A stretch of 64,000 nt of DNA from Muricea muricata (lineage: Eukaryota; Cnidaria; Anthozoa; Malacalcyonacea; Plexauridae): positions 3,506,858-3,570,857 of the forward strand of contig OY979724.1 of NCBI GenBank assembly GCA_963855995.1. The letters are read 5' to 3'. The position numbers were made by a program, and so were the translations under genes. This document shows, one piece after another, positions 1 through 10,000 of this stretch. The notes beneath the pieces are model-generated. The model did not search any database. It saw only the letters and a list, made by a program, of their open reading frames with translations, and was not told the DNA's origin. Within the stretch, counting starts at the first letter, position 1, and every line of letters starts with the position of its first letter.

Positions 1-19
1 GTCCTATTGGTGAAAAAAC

Positions 20-223
20 TTGATTGTAACCAGTGAAGAAGACAGTGACAGTTATGTTGAGGGAATATCAGCTCAGCTACCCAATTCACCACCTCCCATT
101 GGTGATGCTCCACAGTCAGCAAATAGACAGCAGACCCCATGTCTACGAAAAAATCTGAATCCTAGATTACACTACTATAGTTTACTAATAAACACTACTG
201 ACAACACTACTAATAAATACTAA
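20..223 (+). CDS. Possible C-terminal exon of an upstream gene (partial)
   Basis: An open frame enters near the left edge and ends at a TAA at 221-223. It is acidic at first (SEEDSDSYVEG), then Pro/Gln/Asn rich (LPNSPPPIGDAPQSANRQ), then basic (LRKNLNPRLHYY). A possible splice acceptor lies at the AG at 32-33. The composition looks more protein-like than chance, but the last 20 residues are low-complexity Asn/Thr. I recognise no domain. It could be the final exon of a gene to the left, a transposon remnant, or a chance open frame. Confidence 0.25.
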   Translation: MIVTSEEDSDSYVEGISAQLPNSPPPIGDAPQSANRQQTPCLRKNLNPRLHYYSLLINTTDNTTNKY

Positions 224-356
224 TAATATCAAATAAGTAATGGTGACTATAAGAGATTTAATTTATATTTTAGTGAGAGTTGTACCTCTTTCTCATATTT
301 TACAATATAATAGAGCCTGACTACAAATTTGATGTATTTAATTTTTTGATCAGCTA

Positions 357-595
357 CACAGCAAAAAACGTGCAACCTGTTCTGGCCTGATGAAAACTGC
401 ATTGAACAATGTTGTGCTGCCCACATTGTTCAAGGTTGTCAACAATATTGTTCAACATTGTTACACCTGATTGCAGGCTAATTCAGGCTTATCAACTTGT
501 ACAGTATTGTTGACAACCTTGAACAATGTGGGCAGCACAACATTGTTCAATGCTGTTTTCATCAGGACAGAACAGGTTGTGCGTTTTTTGCTGTG
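357..595. mobile_element. TA-flanked fold-back MITE, copy 1
   Basis: A 239-bp element with long terminal inverted repeats starting CACAGCAAAAAACG and ending in its reverse complement, flanked by TA on both sides. Almost the whole element folds on itself, with subterminal motifs such as GAACAATGTTGTGCTGCCCA occurring once in each arm. Two further copies of exactly the same length lie at 21587-21825 and 31248-31486. The TA flank suggests a Tc1/mariner-like or related transposase acting in trans. No coding capacity is present. Confidence 0.85.
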
Positions 596-1408
596 TAGGA
601 CAGGAGCTTGAGAGTTTAGAGTTTCTTAGTAATAAGGTATGCAATATGGTAAACTTGTCAACATGCAATTGTTAACACCTTTACACGCTCCCATAAAGTT
701 CAAAAACATAGTAATGTAAAGATCTATAAAACGATTCCAAAATGATCTTACTGTATGATTTATATCACCGCTGTCCGTATCTTCATGCACTTTTCTGTTG
801 TTCATGTATTGCCCGAAATCCCCTTCATGGCACGCGCTGAAACAAAAGTTGTTTCTCTCTCCCGAAGACAGTGGCCACGACAAAAGCACAATGCAATATT
901 GTCCAAGTTTGAGACCGCAGCGGCATTCTCAATAGCGGCTATAGCGCTTGCCTCGAAATCGTCCAACGAACAACTTCTCTCGAAAGACTGCCATAACGTT
1001 CGACAACACAACTCTGTCTGCCTGGCAATGTGGATTGTTGAGGGTCCCGCAATAAAAATCTTCATCATAAAGAACAAATAAACACTTCCAAAACCATTAA
1101 GGCATTAAAATCCACTTTAAATACAAAAATGATTCAAACTCGCACATTCGGTATTTCGGTTCGCCGAAATCGTCGCTCTAGATTGCTTTAGATTAAAAAA
1201 ATGGCTTTAGACAAAAACAGAAACGCTTCGCTGTTGCTGCACTCCTTCGCTCCTTGTTGGTAAAATTATATTGCATTGTTATACCGACGAACTGAAATAC
1301 TTCATTTTATACAATTAAAGCTGATCAAAACAAAAAACGTAAACAAAGCTAGCGCATGCGCAGATGCGACTGTAACCTATCTTTAAAGTTCTCTGTGCTA
1401 TATTATAA
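596..1408. other. Intergenic, no supported gene
   Basis: Two long overlapping open frames on opposite strands occupy about 755-1081, but neither has splice context, a recognisable domain or a clear start. The stretch 1140-1180 contains a small inverted repeat (CGGTATTTCGGTTCGCCGAAA). Nothing else is identifiable. Confidence 0.5.
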
Positions 1409-1600
1409 AAGAAATATAAAACATTTTTTCCGTATTGATATACAGTTATATCAACACTCGTGAAAATTGGAAAAACTCGAAATTGTGTGAAAACACCCCG
1501 CCCTGCGGGCGTCGTGTTTCCACACAATTTCTCGTTTTTCCAATTTCCACTCGTGTTGATATAACTGTATATCAACACGGAAAATGTTTTATATTTCTTA
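1409..1600. mobile_element. Near-perfect palindrome (MITE-like)
   Basis: About 190 bp that folds completely on itself. The left arm starts AGAAATATAAAACATTTTTT and contains GATATACAGTTATATCAACA; the right arm is its reverse complement ending near 1600. The centre is a GC-rich hairpin (CGCCCTGCGGGCG). No coding capacity. It is a typical recent fold-back element. A target duplication could not be identified because the flanks are AT rich. Confidence 0.75.
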
Positions 1601-2146
1601 AATATAATTATTATGCGATGTGATTATATATCACAGTATTATTATGCGATGGAGGTTTAGAAAATTGTAATACACTATTGAAGTACATTTTGAAAAAGTG
1701 GAAGCAGGAAATGTTGTGCAGTCCAGGAAATGATTACAAATTTCCTTTTACACAAAATTTCTTAAAAAATAGGAACTAGGTGGAAGCTTTCGAGATAACA
1801 ATGTATTGAAAAGTCATGTTGTAATTTGCTGTACAAATCTGATGAAATAAAACAATAGAAATCAGGTATTTATACTAATTCTACACTATTAAAATGTACT
1901 AGATACTTTTGTGCAAGCTTTAGGTCGTATTGCATGCGTATTTTAACGGTAGAACAGTAAAAATTGTGCAAGACTATTCATGTTTTGATCTGACTGATAT
2001 TGTTTTCTCTGCATGTAGGCTGTCACGGCTCTGCGGTCAACAATACATTACGTGCAGGCTGGCACAACACTGATATTAGATTTGAGGACTTAAGTACTTT
2101 GAGTGTTTTCAATGATTAAAAAATCCGATTAGGCTTCAGACGAACA
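1601..2146 (+). promoter_or_regulatory. Upstream region and probable 5-prime UTR of ADPRH
   Basis: AT-rich DNA upstream of the ADPRH start codon. A polypyrimidine tract followed by CTGCATGTAG near 2007-2018 could be the acceptor of a 5-prime UTR intron, giving a leader of about 130 bases before the ATG at 2147. No TATA box or initiator can be called with confidence. Confidence 0.3.
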
Positions 2147-5100
2147 ATGGCAGCTACAGAAACCGATTTGGCAGAAAGGTATAAGGCAGTGATGGTCCTG
2201 AGTGGTGTTGGTGACGCTCTTGGTTATAAAAATGGCGAGTGGGAATTCTGTCACAGTGGTGAAACAATTCATCAAGAACTACAAAAGCTCGGAGGATTGG
2301 AAATGATAGATATTGCTAAATGGAGGGTAAGCGATGATACCGTGTTGCATATTGCAACTGCCGAAGCGCTGGTTTCTAATTGGTCGACAACTGAGGAGCT
2401 GTATTGTACCATGGCTGCGAAATACAAGAAGGCATGTGCACAGGTGAGTGTTGTTATAGTAAAGCAATTCTGTTAGCAACCAACTTTGTTTTTATCATGG
2501 GATTGATAATGATAATCATCATCAGTATAATAATGATAATAATAATAATCATCACCATAATAATGATGATAATAATAATCATCAATAATAATAGTGCCTG
2601 TATAATAATTAACATATAAAGTATTTAACATTATTTTTGATTCTGCAGGACATGTGGGACAGAGCTCCTGGGCTATCGACAACAAGTGCTTGTTTCAAAC
2701 TAAAACCTACAGTTCCAAATGGTTATGTCCTTCCCTTCAACCCAAGAGGCGGGGGTTGTGGGGCTGCCATGAGAGCCATGTGTATTGGATTAATGTTTCC
2801 ACAAGAACACCAAATTGAAATGTTAGTTGAAGTTGCTGTGGAAAGTGGAAGGATGACTCATAACCATCCCACTGGTTAGTTTATAGTTACTAGAAATACA
2901 TGCATGCAGCAACCCCTCGCTACTAACTAAGAGCATGCAACTATATTTTCGGAATTACATGAAGTACTACAATAGGTTGTTGTCATAGCAACACGGCAAT
3001 TGTTATTTATATTAATTTAGTTCAAAATGACAAAATATTGGATTTTTAATCCTTGTTTTATTGACAATTTTTTAAAATGGCACAACATTTGTCATCGGTA
3101 TGTTATTACGCCTAATGTAAGCTTAAACTTGGTATAAAATACGACCTACTAATTACATATATTTGACGTTTTGAAATATTTATGAAACTAAATTTTTATC
3201 TACATAAACTTTGAGTTTGAAACAAAACCGTTTCAAGCCAATTTTGTATCTTCGCTCATATTCTTTTACATGTAAAGTTTGTCAATATTTTGAAATACAG
3301 TAATAAGAAGACAGTCTTGCATTTACAAAACATAAACTTACTCTGGAATTTAAACAGTGAATAGACTGGAGGAGTGCAGCTACGCCGGCCTTTATAAAGC
3401 ATTAAAACACTAGTATAAATACGCATTATCAACAAACTTGCCTTGTGTTTCACGTCGTAGTCAATTCTTGGCGCTTCTCTGTATTTTCGCAGAATTAATC
3501 TCTCTTCAAGAGTCTTGTCGCAGTCGTTTTCGTCTCAGTTCTCGCCTTTTTGGATGCCTAAAGTGTTTGCTACTCCTGATATTCCGCCATATTCTTGAGA
3601 CCATAAATGACCACCCTTCGTTGGCTGTGAAAGTTGCCAAATCTTTTTGCAAAAATACAAAATATTGTAGAGCAAAAAGCAAATTTAGATATTTGCTTGC
3701 TGTCGGTTGAATTCGCGATTAATCAATCAACAATAGATTTTAAATCTGGCCAACCAGTGTTAGCCATTCATGATAGTCCGCCATATTGTTGAGATCAGTG
3801 AAGACATACCACTTTTACTACCTATCACGAGCAACGACTTTCAACTCCGCTAATACGAAATTAGTAACCCTCGCCCCGGGCTTACGCCCGGAACGGCGCT
3901 TCGCGCCGTTGGCTCGGGGATTACAGCACTGATTAGGAAATTTCCCCAAGTGTTTGTTCAATTTTACCAGCATTAAAGATGTCATGGTAAATATTTTTTG
4001 TGTCTACATGACACTCAAAACCATACACCACTAAGTATTGGATTGTTCCAAAAAAAGATCCATAACCAGATAGGTTACCCCGGATAGGGATTGTCAAAAG
4101 AATGCCTTATACTTATATAAAGGATTTCTGGAGGGGATAGGGGATATTGTTCATTTCCTCTGTGGAGGGGAGCCCGAGGGAAGATGGATCTTATGTGGAA
4201 CAATCCATTGTATGGTATGTAACCCTAAATGTTTGCAAGTTAATATTTCGATGTGTAATGTGTATGATTATTTATTATAACAATAGAGTTGACGTTCGCG
4301 GGCATAAATATGCTTTTGGCCCGACTTAGAATCATTTTAGCCCGAGCGTAGCGAGGGTTAAAATGAGCTCTGAGGAGGGATAAAAACATACTTATGCCCA
4401 AGAACATCAACTCTATTACTATTATAATAACTTTAAAGGCCTTTTAACGTTTAACTTTGACTATGTTTTTCAAAAAAACAACTACACTGAAATGGTTTCC
4501 GACTATTTATACATTGGCTATCACATCAGCGGGCTAAAATGTATTTTAGCCCGGGAATTTGTTTATTTTAGCCTGCAAAATACGTCACAATGCTCGCTAA
4601 AGTTATTATAATATATGTTCTATCAACCAGGGTTTCTTGGCTCGGTTGCAACGGCATTGCTGACATCTTATTCCATCCAGAGGAAACCAGTACAAAGCTG
4701 GGGTGCTGGTTTGATGAGTACCCTGCCAAAGGTTTGGGCGTACATCACCAAAGCTAACCGAGATGTGGAGGAAAATAAAAATGCATGGGGCTATTTTACC
4801 AACAAATGGAAAGATTACCTGGAGTTACGTGGGATAACCGATGGTACGAGCCAGCCCAAATTTCCGAACAAATATGGCATACCAGAACGAGATGTGTACT
4901 ACAAATCTGTAAGTTATTCAGGATGGGGTGGGGCAAGTGGCCATGATGCCCCAATGATTGCTTATGATGCGCTCATGAGGGCTGGGGAATCGTGGTACGA
5001 GTTGTGTTCGGGGTCAATGTTTCACGGTGGCGACAGTGACAGCACAGGGGTGATGGCTGCGGCATGGTGGGGTGGGCTTTATGGTATGAAAGGAGTACCC

Positions 5101-5193
5101 CCCTTCAATTATAAAAGGCTTGAATTCCGAGAGAAGCTGGAGAAACTTGCCGATGCTCTGCTCGAAGCTGCCACGTCGCGAAGCAAAAAATAA
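2147..5193 (+). CDS. ADPRH: ADP-ribosylarginine hydrolase (ARH1 family), 3 exons
   Basis: Removes mono-ADP-ribose from arginine residues of proteins, reversing arginine-specific ADP-ribosylation in the cytosol (EC 3.2.2.19). Exons 2147-2443, 2649-2874 and 4631-5193 join in frame to 361 aa, close to the ~357 aa of vertebrate ADPRH. The start is the first ATG, in context AACAATGG. Hallmarks of the dinuclear-magnesium fold are present: GDALGY at 22-27, WRVSDDT at 59-65 (metal-binding Asp63/Asp64), NPRGGGCGAAMRAMCIG in exon 2, THNHPTG at the exon 2/3 junction, SGWGGASGHDAPMIAYDA, and HGGDSDST at 306-313 with metal ligands Asp309 and Asp311. All catalytic motifs are intact, so the enzyme should be active. 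Both donors are good (GTGAGT, GTTAGT) and both acceptors end CAG. Family members ARH2 and ARH3 fit the motifs less well. Intron 2 (1.75 kb) carries several hairpin-forming repeats. Confidence 0.96.
2480..2600 (+). repeat. ATAATGATA-rich simple sequence in ADPRH intron 1
   Basis: Intron 1 holds about 100 bases of an imperfect TAATAATGATGATAAT microsatellite. It creates spurious open frames on both strands. Confidence 0.8.
3862..3924. repeat. GC-rich three-way (T-shaped) hairpin
   Basis: Inside ADPRH intron 2. An outer stem (GTAACCCTCG pairing with CGGGGATTAC, imperfect) encloses two side-by-side perfect hairpins, CCGGGCTTACGCCCGG and AACGGCGCTTCGCGCCGTT. The sequence is strikingly GC rich against its surroundings. 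It is probably the terminal or subterminal part of a DNA transposon rather than a host regulatory element. A direct repeat (CCGCCATATTSTTGAGA) occurs upstream near 3588 and 3780. Confidence 0.55.
4270..4440. repeat. Fold-back repeat in ADPRH intron 2
   Basis: AATAGAGTTGACGTTCGCGG and its imperfect reverse complement (GAACATCAACTCTATTACTA) bracket GGGCATAAATATG / CATACTTATGCCC arms. The centre contains CCCGAGCGTAGCGAGGG. A further TAAAATG...TTTTAGCCCG hairpin follows at 4535-4590. Non-coding transposon-derived sequence. Confidence 0.55.
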
Positions 5194-5308
5194 GTTTGGG
5201 CAGTAACATTCTCTTTGGTGCAAAAACCTTTTTTAAGTAAAGCCTGATTCTTGTACATCGCCAATGATCAGCAACTCATTGTTTGTAATCATTCAAGGAG
5301 AAAGTTCA

Positions 5309-5670
5309 CAGCCCTCGCAATTTGGATAAATTCACGCCGATAATTTCACGTTTAAGTTGGTGGCATTTTGGTGGCAAAAACTCAAAATGTTAATGAATTT
5401 TTTCATTTTTAACATAAACACTGTGGGTGCATATACATTGCTTTAAAATAGAAGTACAATTTGCAATGGCCACAAAAAAATTGTCGGAGGCCAATAATTT
5501 CATCTTTGGCGGCAATTGCCTTCTGCCGCCTATAATAGACCTTTGAAGTGCTTATGTCACACGGTTTTCAATGCATACAAATACAAGGTAAATTTTTCCC
5601 ACATTGCTTGGTAATTCATTGTTTAACTCTGGTGTGACGTAACGACCTCTAATGTCCATTGCGAGGGCTG
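5309..5670. mobile_element. hAT-type non-autonomous element, copy 1
   Basis: 362 bp with terminal inverted repeats CAGCCCTCGCAA / TTGCGAGGGCTG. The flanks share AGTTCAC on both sides, consistent with a 7-8 bp target duplication as made by hAT transposases. A second, inverted copy sits in a myosin intron at 61193-61765. No coding capacity. Confidence 0.75.
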
Positions 5671-6462
5671 AGTTCACAAAGGATTTTATTTGTTCGACAG
5701 TATGTAATCACTGACACAAGTGATCGCCTATGTCACTGATATGTTAGAACCTGGCTTTGGCCAGGATTAGGTTTTACACATACCTGCATAACAGTATCAT
5801 GTTTGTACAATCAATGACTTTCTATTATCTAGCACAACAATTTACAAAATGTACGATAAGATATTAAGTACAACATATTATTAATTGCTAAATTAACAAC
5901 TTACAAAATTATGCACCTTTGAATGGGATTCTACACAAAAGATATGCAAATAATTCACACTGTATAATTCAGCATTTTAAAATGCTTTAAATTACAGAAA
6001 AATTCAGCTAAATCAATCGTAGACAATTAATTAAATGTATACTGATGGTCTAGTTTGGTGACTTATATAACTCTGTACAATTTAATTATTTTACCATCAT
6101 AATATGTAAATTACAAGTTCTGGCTTTTAAAAGACTTGTAAAATGAAGATAATCAATGCCATTTGGAAAATTGTAGTCAATTTTAGTTGACGTATTAAAA
6201 ATTTTGGAGAAAAAGAATTAAGAACGTACATAAGATAGGTAAATCTTTGTTCCAGTCATCTAACTAGAAATATATGTTTTTTCGCGCATATTTTTTTATC
6301 AGCAGCACCCTAAACGCTGCCCCAATGATTTTCACATATATCTGAGTCAGATTTCTGGTTGGAGTTATTTAGATGACATCAAACTAACAAGCGTTAGGTC
6401 ATAATTTCTAACTTTTGATTCTCACACCATTATGAAGTGAATCTGGGTGGAGTAAGCAATTA
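5671..6462. other. AT-rich intergenic spacer
   Basis: The region lies between the converging ADPRH and receptor genes. I see no open frame, hairpin or repeat worth naming. A reverse-strand AATAAA near 5690 is a possible but distant poly(A) signal for the receptor gene. Confidence 0.5.
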
Positions 6463-6977
6463 CACAGCCAAAAACGTGCAACACACTTGTTGACGACAAG
6501 TTTGTTGCATGTTGCCAACACACTTGTTGTAAGTTGAATTTCGAAACTTGTTATCCACAGGCTTGCTGCAAGTTGTAACAAGTCTGCAGGTGACAAGTTA
6601 CAACGAGCCTGATGTTAACAGATTTGTTGGAACTTGATGAAATTGACAAGTTTGTCGCAACAAGTCAGTTGCGTTTCAGGCGATGTCAGGAAGTTTCGCA
6701 TCTTTTGCTCCGGCTTGATGAGAAAAAGTCTGCTGCAAGTCAGTAAATCTATCCCTGGTGCAAGTTGCCAACCGGCTTGACACAAGTTGATTGTCAAAAC
6801 TTTTATCCACAAGCTTGATGCAAGTTGTTTCGACAACTTGCGGCAAGTGTTGCAAATATCAAGTCCGATTTTCACAGACTTGATGCAACTTGATGAAGCC
6901 AACAGGCTTGATGACAAATCTGCACCAAGCCGGTAAAATATACAGCTTGCATCGAGTCTGGCGTTTCTGGCTGCGTA
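6463..6977. mobile_element. Long relative of the TA-flanked MITE, rich in CAAGTTG
   Basis: Begins TACACAGCCAAAAACGTGCA and ends GGCGTTTCTGGCTGCGTA, the same termini as the 239-bp MITE at 357-595. The body is filled with degenerate copies of CAACTTG/CAAGTTG spaced 10-30 bp. It ends about 25 bp from the stop codon of the receptor gene, so it probably forms most of that gene's 3-prime UTR. Body fragments recur at 27830-27990, 55915-56045 and 63570-63660. Confidence 0.7.
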
Positions 6978-7002
6978 CCTGAGGCTCAATGCGGTGGGCG
7001 GT

Positions 7003-10000
7003 TCAACTTACGATCGACACATAATCTTGTTCAGCACTTTCCATTCCTTCAACGGACCAGCCGTCAGACCTTTCATTGTTCTGAGCATTCTCCCGTCGCA
7101 GCGACTCGTAAATATTCGCATCTCCCTTGTCGCGATCCGCCGTGAGCGTCGTGTAGATCTCTTCCAAGAAACTCACGTTGAAATTTCCGGGCGGTGTGTA
7201 GGTGTGGGCGCCCCCCTCTGTGACGCACCCGTCGTTCACGGCGGCGTAGACATTCGTTGATTGGTCAGGGTTTTCGCGGTCTTCACAACATTCCAGGACA
7301 TCGTACACCGGACCTTCTGGCGTGTCACTGGTCGACTGCTCGGAGTCTTTTTCGTTTGGGGTCTCGTAGACGACGATGATGTCACAATTGGAGGCGTATT
7401 CGTTCAGTTCATTCCCTTGTCTCTCCGTGCCTGAGACGTTAATAATTAACAATTAGTCGTCGAAGGCGGGCTGTTTGCAAGCTTATATTCACGAACACGA
7501 AGCGAATATAGGCTTGCAATCACCGAGCCCGAGGCTACTAATTGATTTAGTATAAATTTCCAGGCGTTAACAAATGGTAATCAACACAACTTTATAAAAA
7601 TTCACTTTTTCTTTCTGTATAAAGAAAAGAAAAAAGCACAAAGCTATAGTCACTGGCCAGTGACTATCAGTTCAGAGACAATGAGCGAATGTTGACCCAT
7701 CAGAATGCAGGAAAATCAATAGTCACCTGGAAATTTGTACCAAAGCAAATTACCCATTATCATGTTGAGCCAAAAGAGCAAAGGATTTGTGAATTGTTTG
7801 GAGGGACAACGCAAAGTGACACGAAACTTAAGAGTAAAGATTGAGAAGAAAATATGATAGATGCCTTATGATCTCTAAGGAAAAGCCTGAAAGGTTGTCC
7901 TCATTGCTTGTTCCATCAGGGCCGTGGCTAGAGCGTTAATTGGGGGGGGGGGGGGTATTCATATAATCGTGTTATGACCAACTAATTTCTTTTGAAATCA
8001 GTTGTCATTAGGGTTAATTTCAAAAGAAATTAGTCGGGCATAACACGAATATATGAATACACACCCCCCAATTAACGCTCTAGCCACGGCCCTGTGTTCC
8101 ATGTCTCATTGACATGTCTCTTATTGCTCTGAGTCTCTTAAAAATCCATGCATGTTGTGCGGTTTGGATTCTGAAATGGTCAGTTTTAAAGACCCTGCAC
8201 ACAGACCCGCCCGACGCGATTTCCACTCGCTAATGAAACCACCAACGGAAAGAAATGGTACACTAAATGGTTTGTATCGCTCAATTCGTAAACGAATTAA
8301 AGTTAAAAGGTCGTTGAAATTCGAAAGTTCGCATAGCGTTGTCGACTCGCGTCCAGTATGTGGGGGTGTTAAGGCTCACACAGACCGTACGCGACTTGGC
8401 AACGCGACGCGATTTTTCCATTTTTGAAAGCAAATAGAACCATCAACGGAAAGAAATTTGGTTAGACATGTGCACCAAATAAATGGCTTAAATTGCTGAA
8501 GTCATTCCGATGATTGGAGAAAAATAGAAAAGGATTAAAGTCAGGACATTGAAAATCGAAAATTCGCGTCACGCTGTCAAATCGCGTCCGGTCTGTGTCG
8601 GCCTTTAAGTGCGAGGGGTGCATCTAGCTCAATCCAAAAAACCCTGCCTCTATTCCATTTACAACCCCATTATCGCTACGCTTCGACCACCTTACTATCT
8701 TTAATTTTATTGCTAACATCCTCGAGGACAAGACAGTTAAATTGCTATTTTCATAACTTACTCTCATTTCTGTTGCTGGAGTTATTTCCTTTAATGCAAC
8801 TCGACATAATCTTTCCTTTCCTGTAAATTTAATCATCCAGTTTAGTAGACCTGCGAACAACACTTGTTTTTGAGGCCTTATGGGCCTCGAACTGCTTGAA
8901 ACTGGTAAGAGGTGATCCGCAATGGATCTCCAGGAAGAACAGTTTAGAACTGATAGAGCTATCCAGTATAAATAAAGTTACTTTAGTTTAGGTTTCCTCC
9001 TGTAGTAACACTGGATTAATAAGAGATAATCCTTACCGGACCTCTAGGAAGAGCAGTTTAGAACAGCTATCCAGTATAAATAAAGCTTGTTTTAGGTTTC
9101 CTCCTGTGGTAACATTGGATCAATGAATGGTGATCCTTACTGGACGTCTAGAAAGAACAGTCTGCAACCGATAAAGCTATCCAGTATAAATAAATTTATT
9201 TCAGTTTAGGTTTCCTCCTGTAGTAACACTACATCCATAAAAGATGATCCATACTGGACTTCTAGGAAAAACAGTTTAGAACTGATAGAGCTATCCAGTT
9301 AATAAAGTTAGCTTGGTTCATGTTTCCTTCTGTAGAAACACTGGTCAAAAAGTAGTTATCCTTACTGGACCTCTGTAGGGTGAACGGTTTAGAACTGATA
9401 CAGCATTGCAGCGATAAGGATAAATTGAGTTAGAGAAAAAGAAGAACAGTCCAGAACTGATCAAATTTACCTTCTTCCTATCAAAAGTAATAAAACAACG
9501 AGAGCAGCAACACAAAACAAAAATACAACAACTCCGATCAAAAAAGCTAAAGAAGAAGAAAAATTTTCACTGTTATAAGTTTGTTGTTCGTCCCGAGTAA
9601 AGAAGCCGAATTGTGCACAAAATATAAACATAACGAATGAGACAATACAGTACCTGGGTATTATGTACTCAGGTGAAAATGATGTTTGTGGTGTTACACT
9701 AAATTTATATCACAGGGCTGCATAAAATATTTTATATTCTGGGATTTTTAAAAGCCTAAAACTGTTCATTTTTAAACATCCTATCACCGCCAAAGAAGAT
9801 CTGTAAGAATACGCAATGTTAAATACATTTTTAGCTTCTCTGGGGTGGATATAGAACTCAAGTAACATCACTAACGAAGACAATAGAATACGAATTTAAA
9901 GCTGATAACATAAGTCGTATAACAATGCAAGCTGAGTAAACTAACCCAAAGTATTTTCTGAGCTAGTCTCTTTATTTCCTTCACTTCCAGTAGTTCGTTC

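Noticed and set aside
755..1081. Overlapping ~100-codon open frames on both strands
   Set aside because: Neither has a recognisable domain, splice context or a convincing ATG; open frames on both strands over the same bases suggest chance.
8152..8427. 91-codon plus-strand open frame
   Set aside because: Coincides with one unit of a two-copy tandem repeat and runs antisense inside a receptor intron.
8905..9450. CRISPR-like repeat array
   Set aside because: Units are directly adjacent without unique spacers, about 110 bp long, diverged and intronic in a eukaryotic genome; this is a minisatellite.
9555..9660. Extension of the receptor membrane exon upstream to an acceptor near 9655 (TACCCAG) or 9570 (AACAG)
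   Set aside because: Both give the wrong phase for the preceding stalk exon; the acceptor at 9547-9548 has a strong pyrimidine tract and the correct phase.
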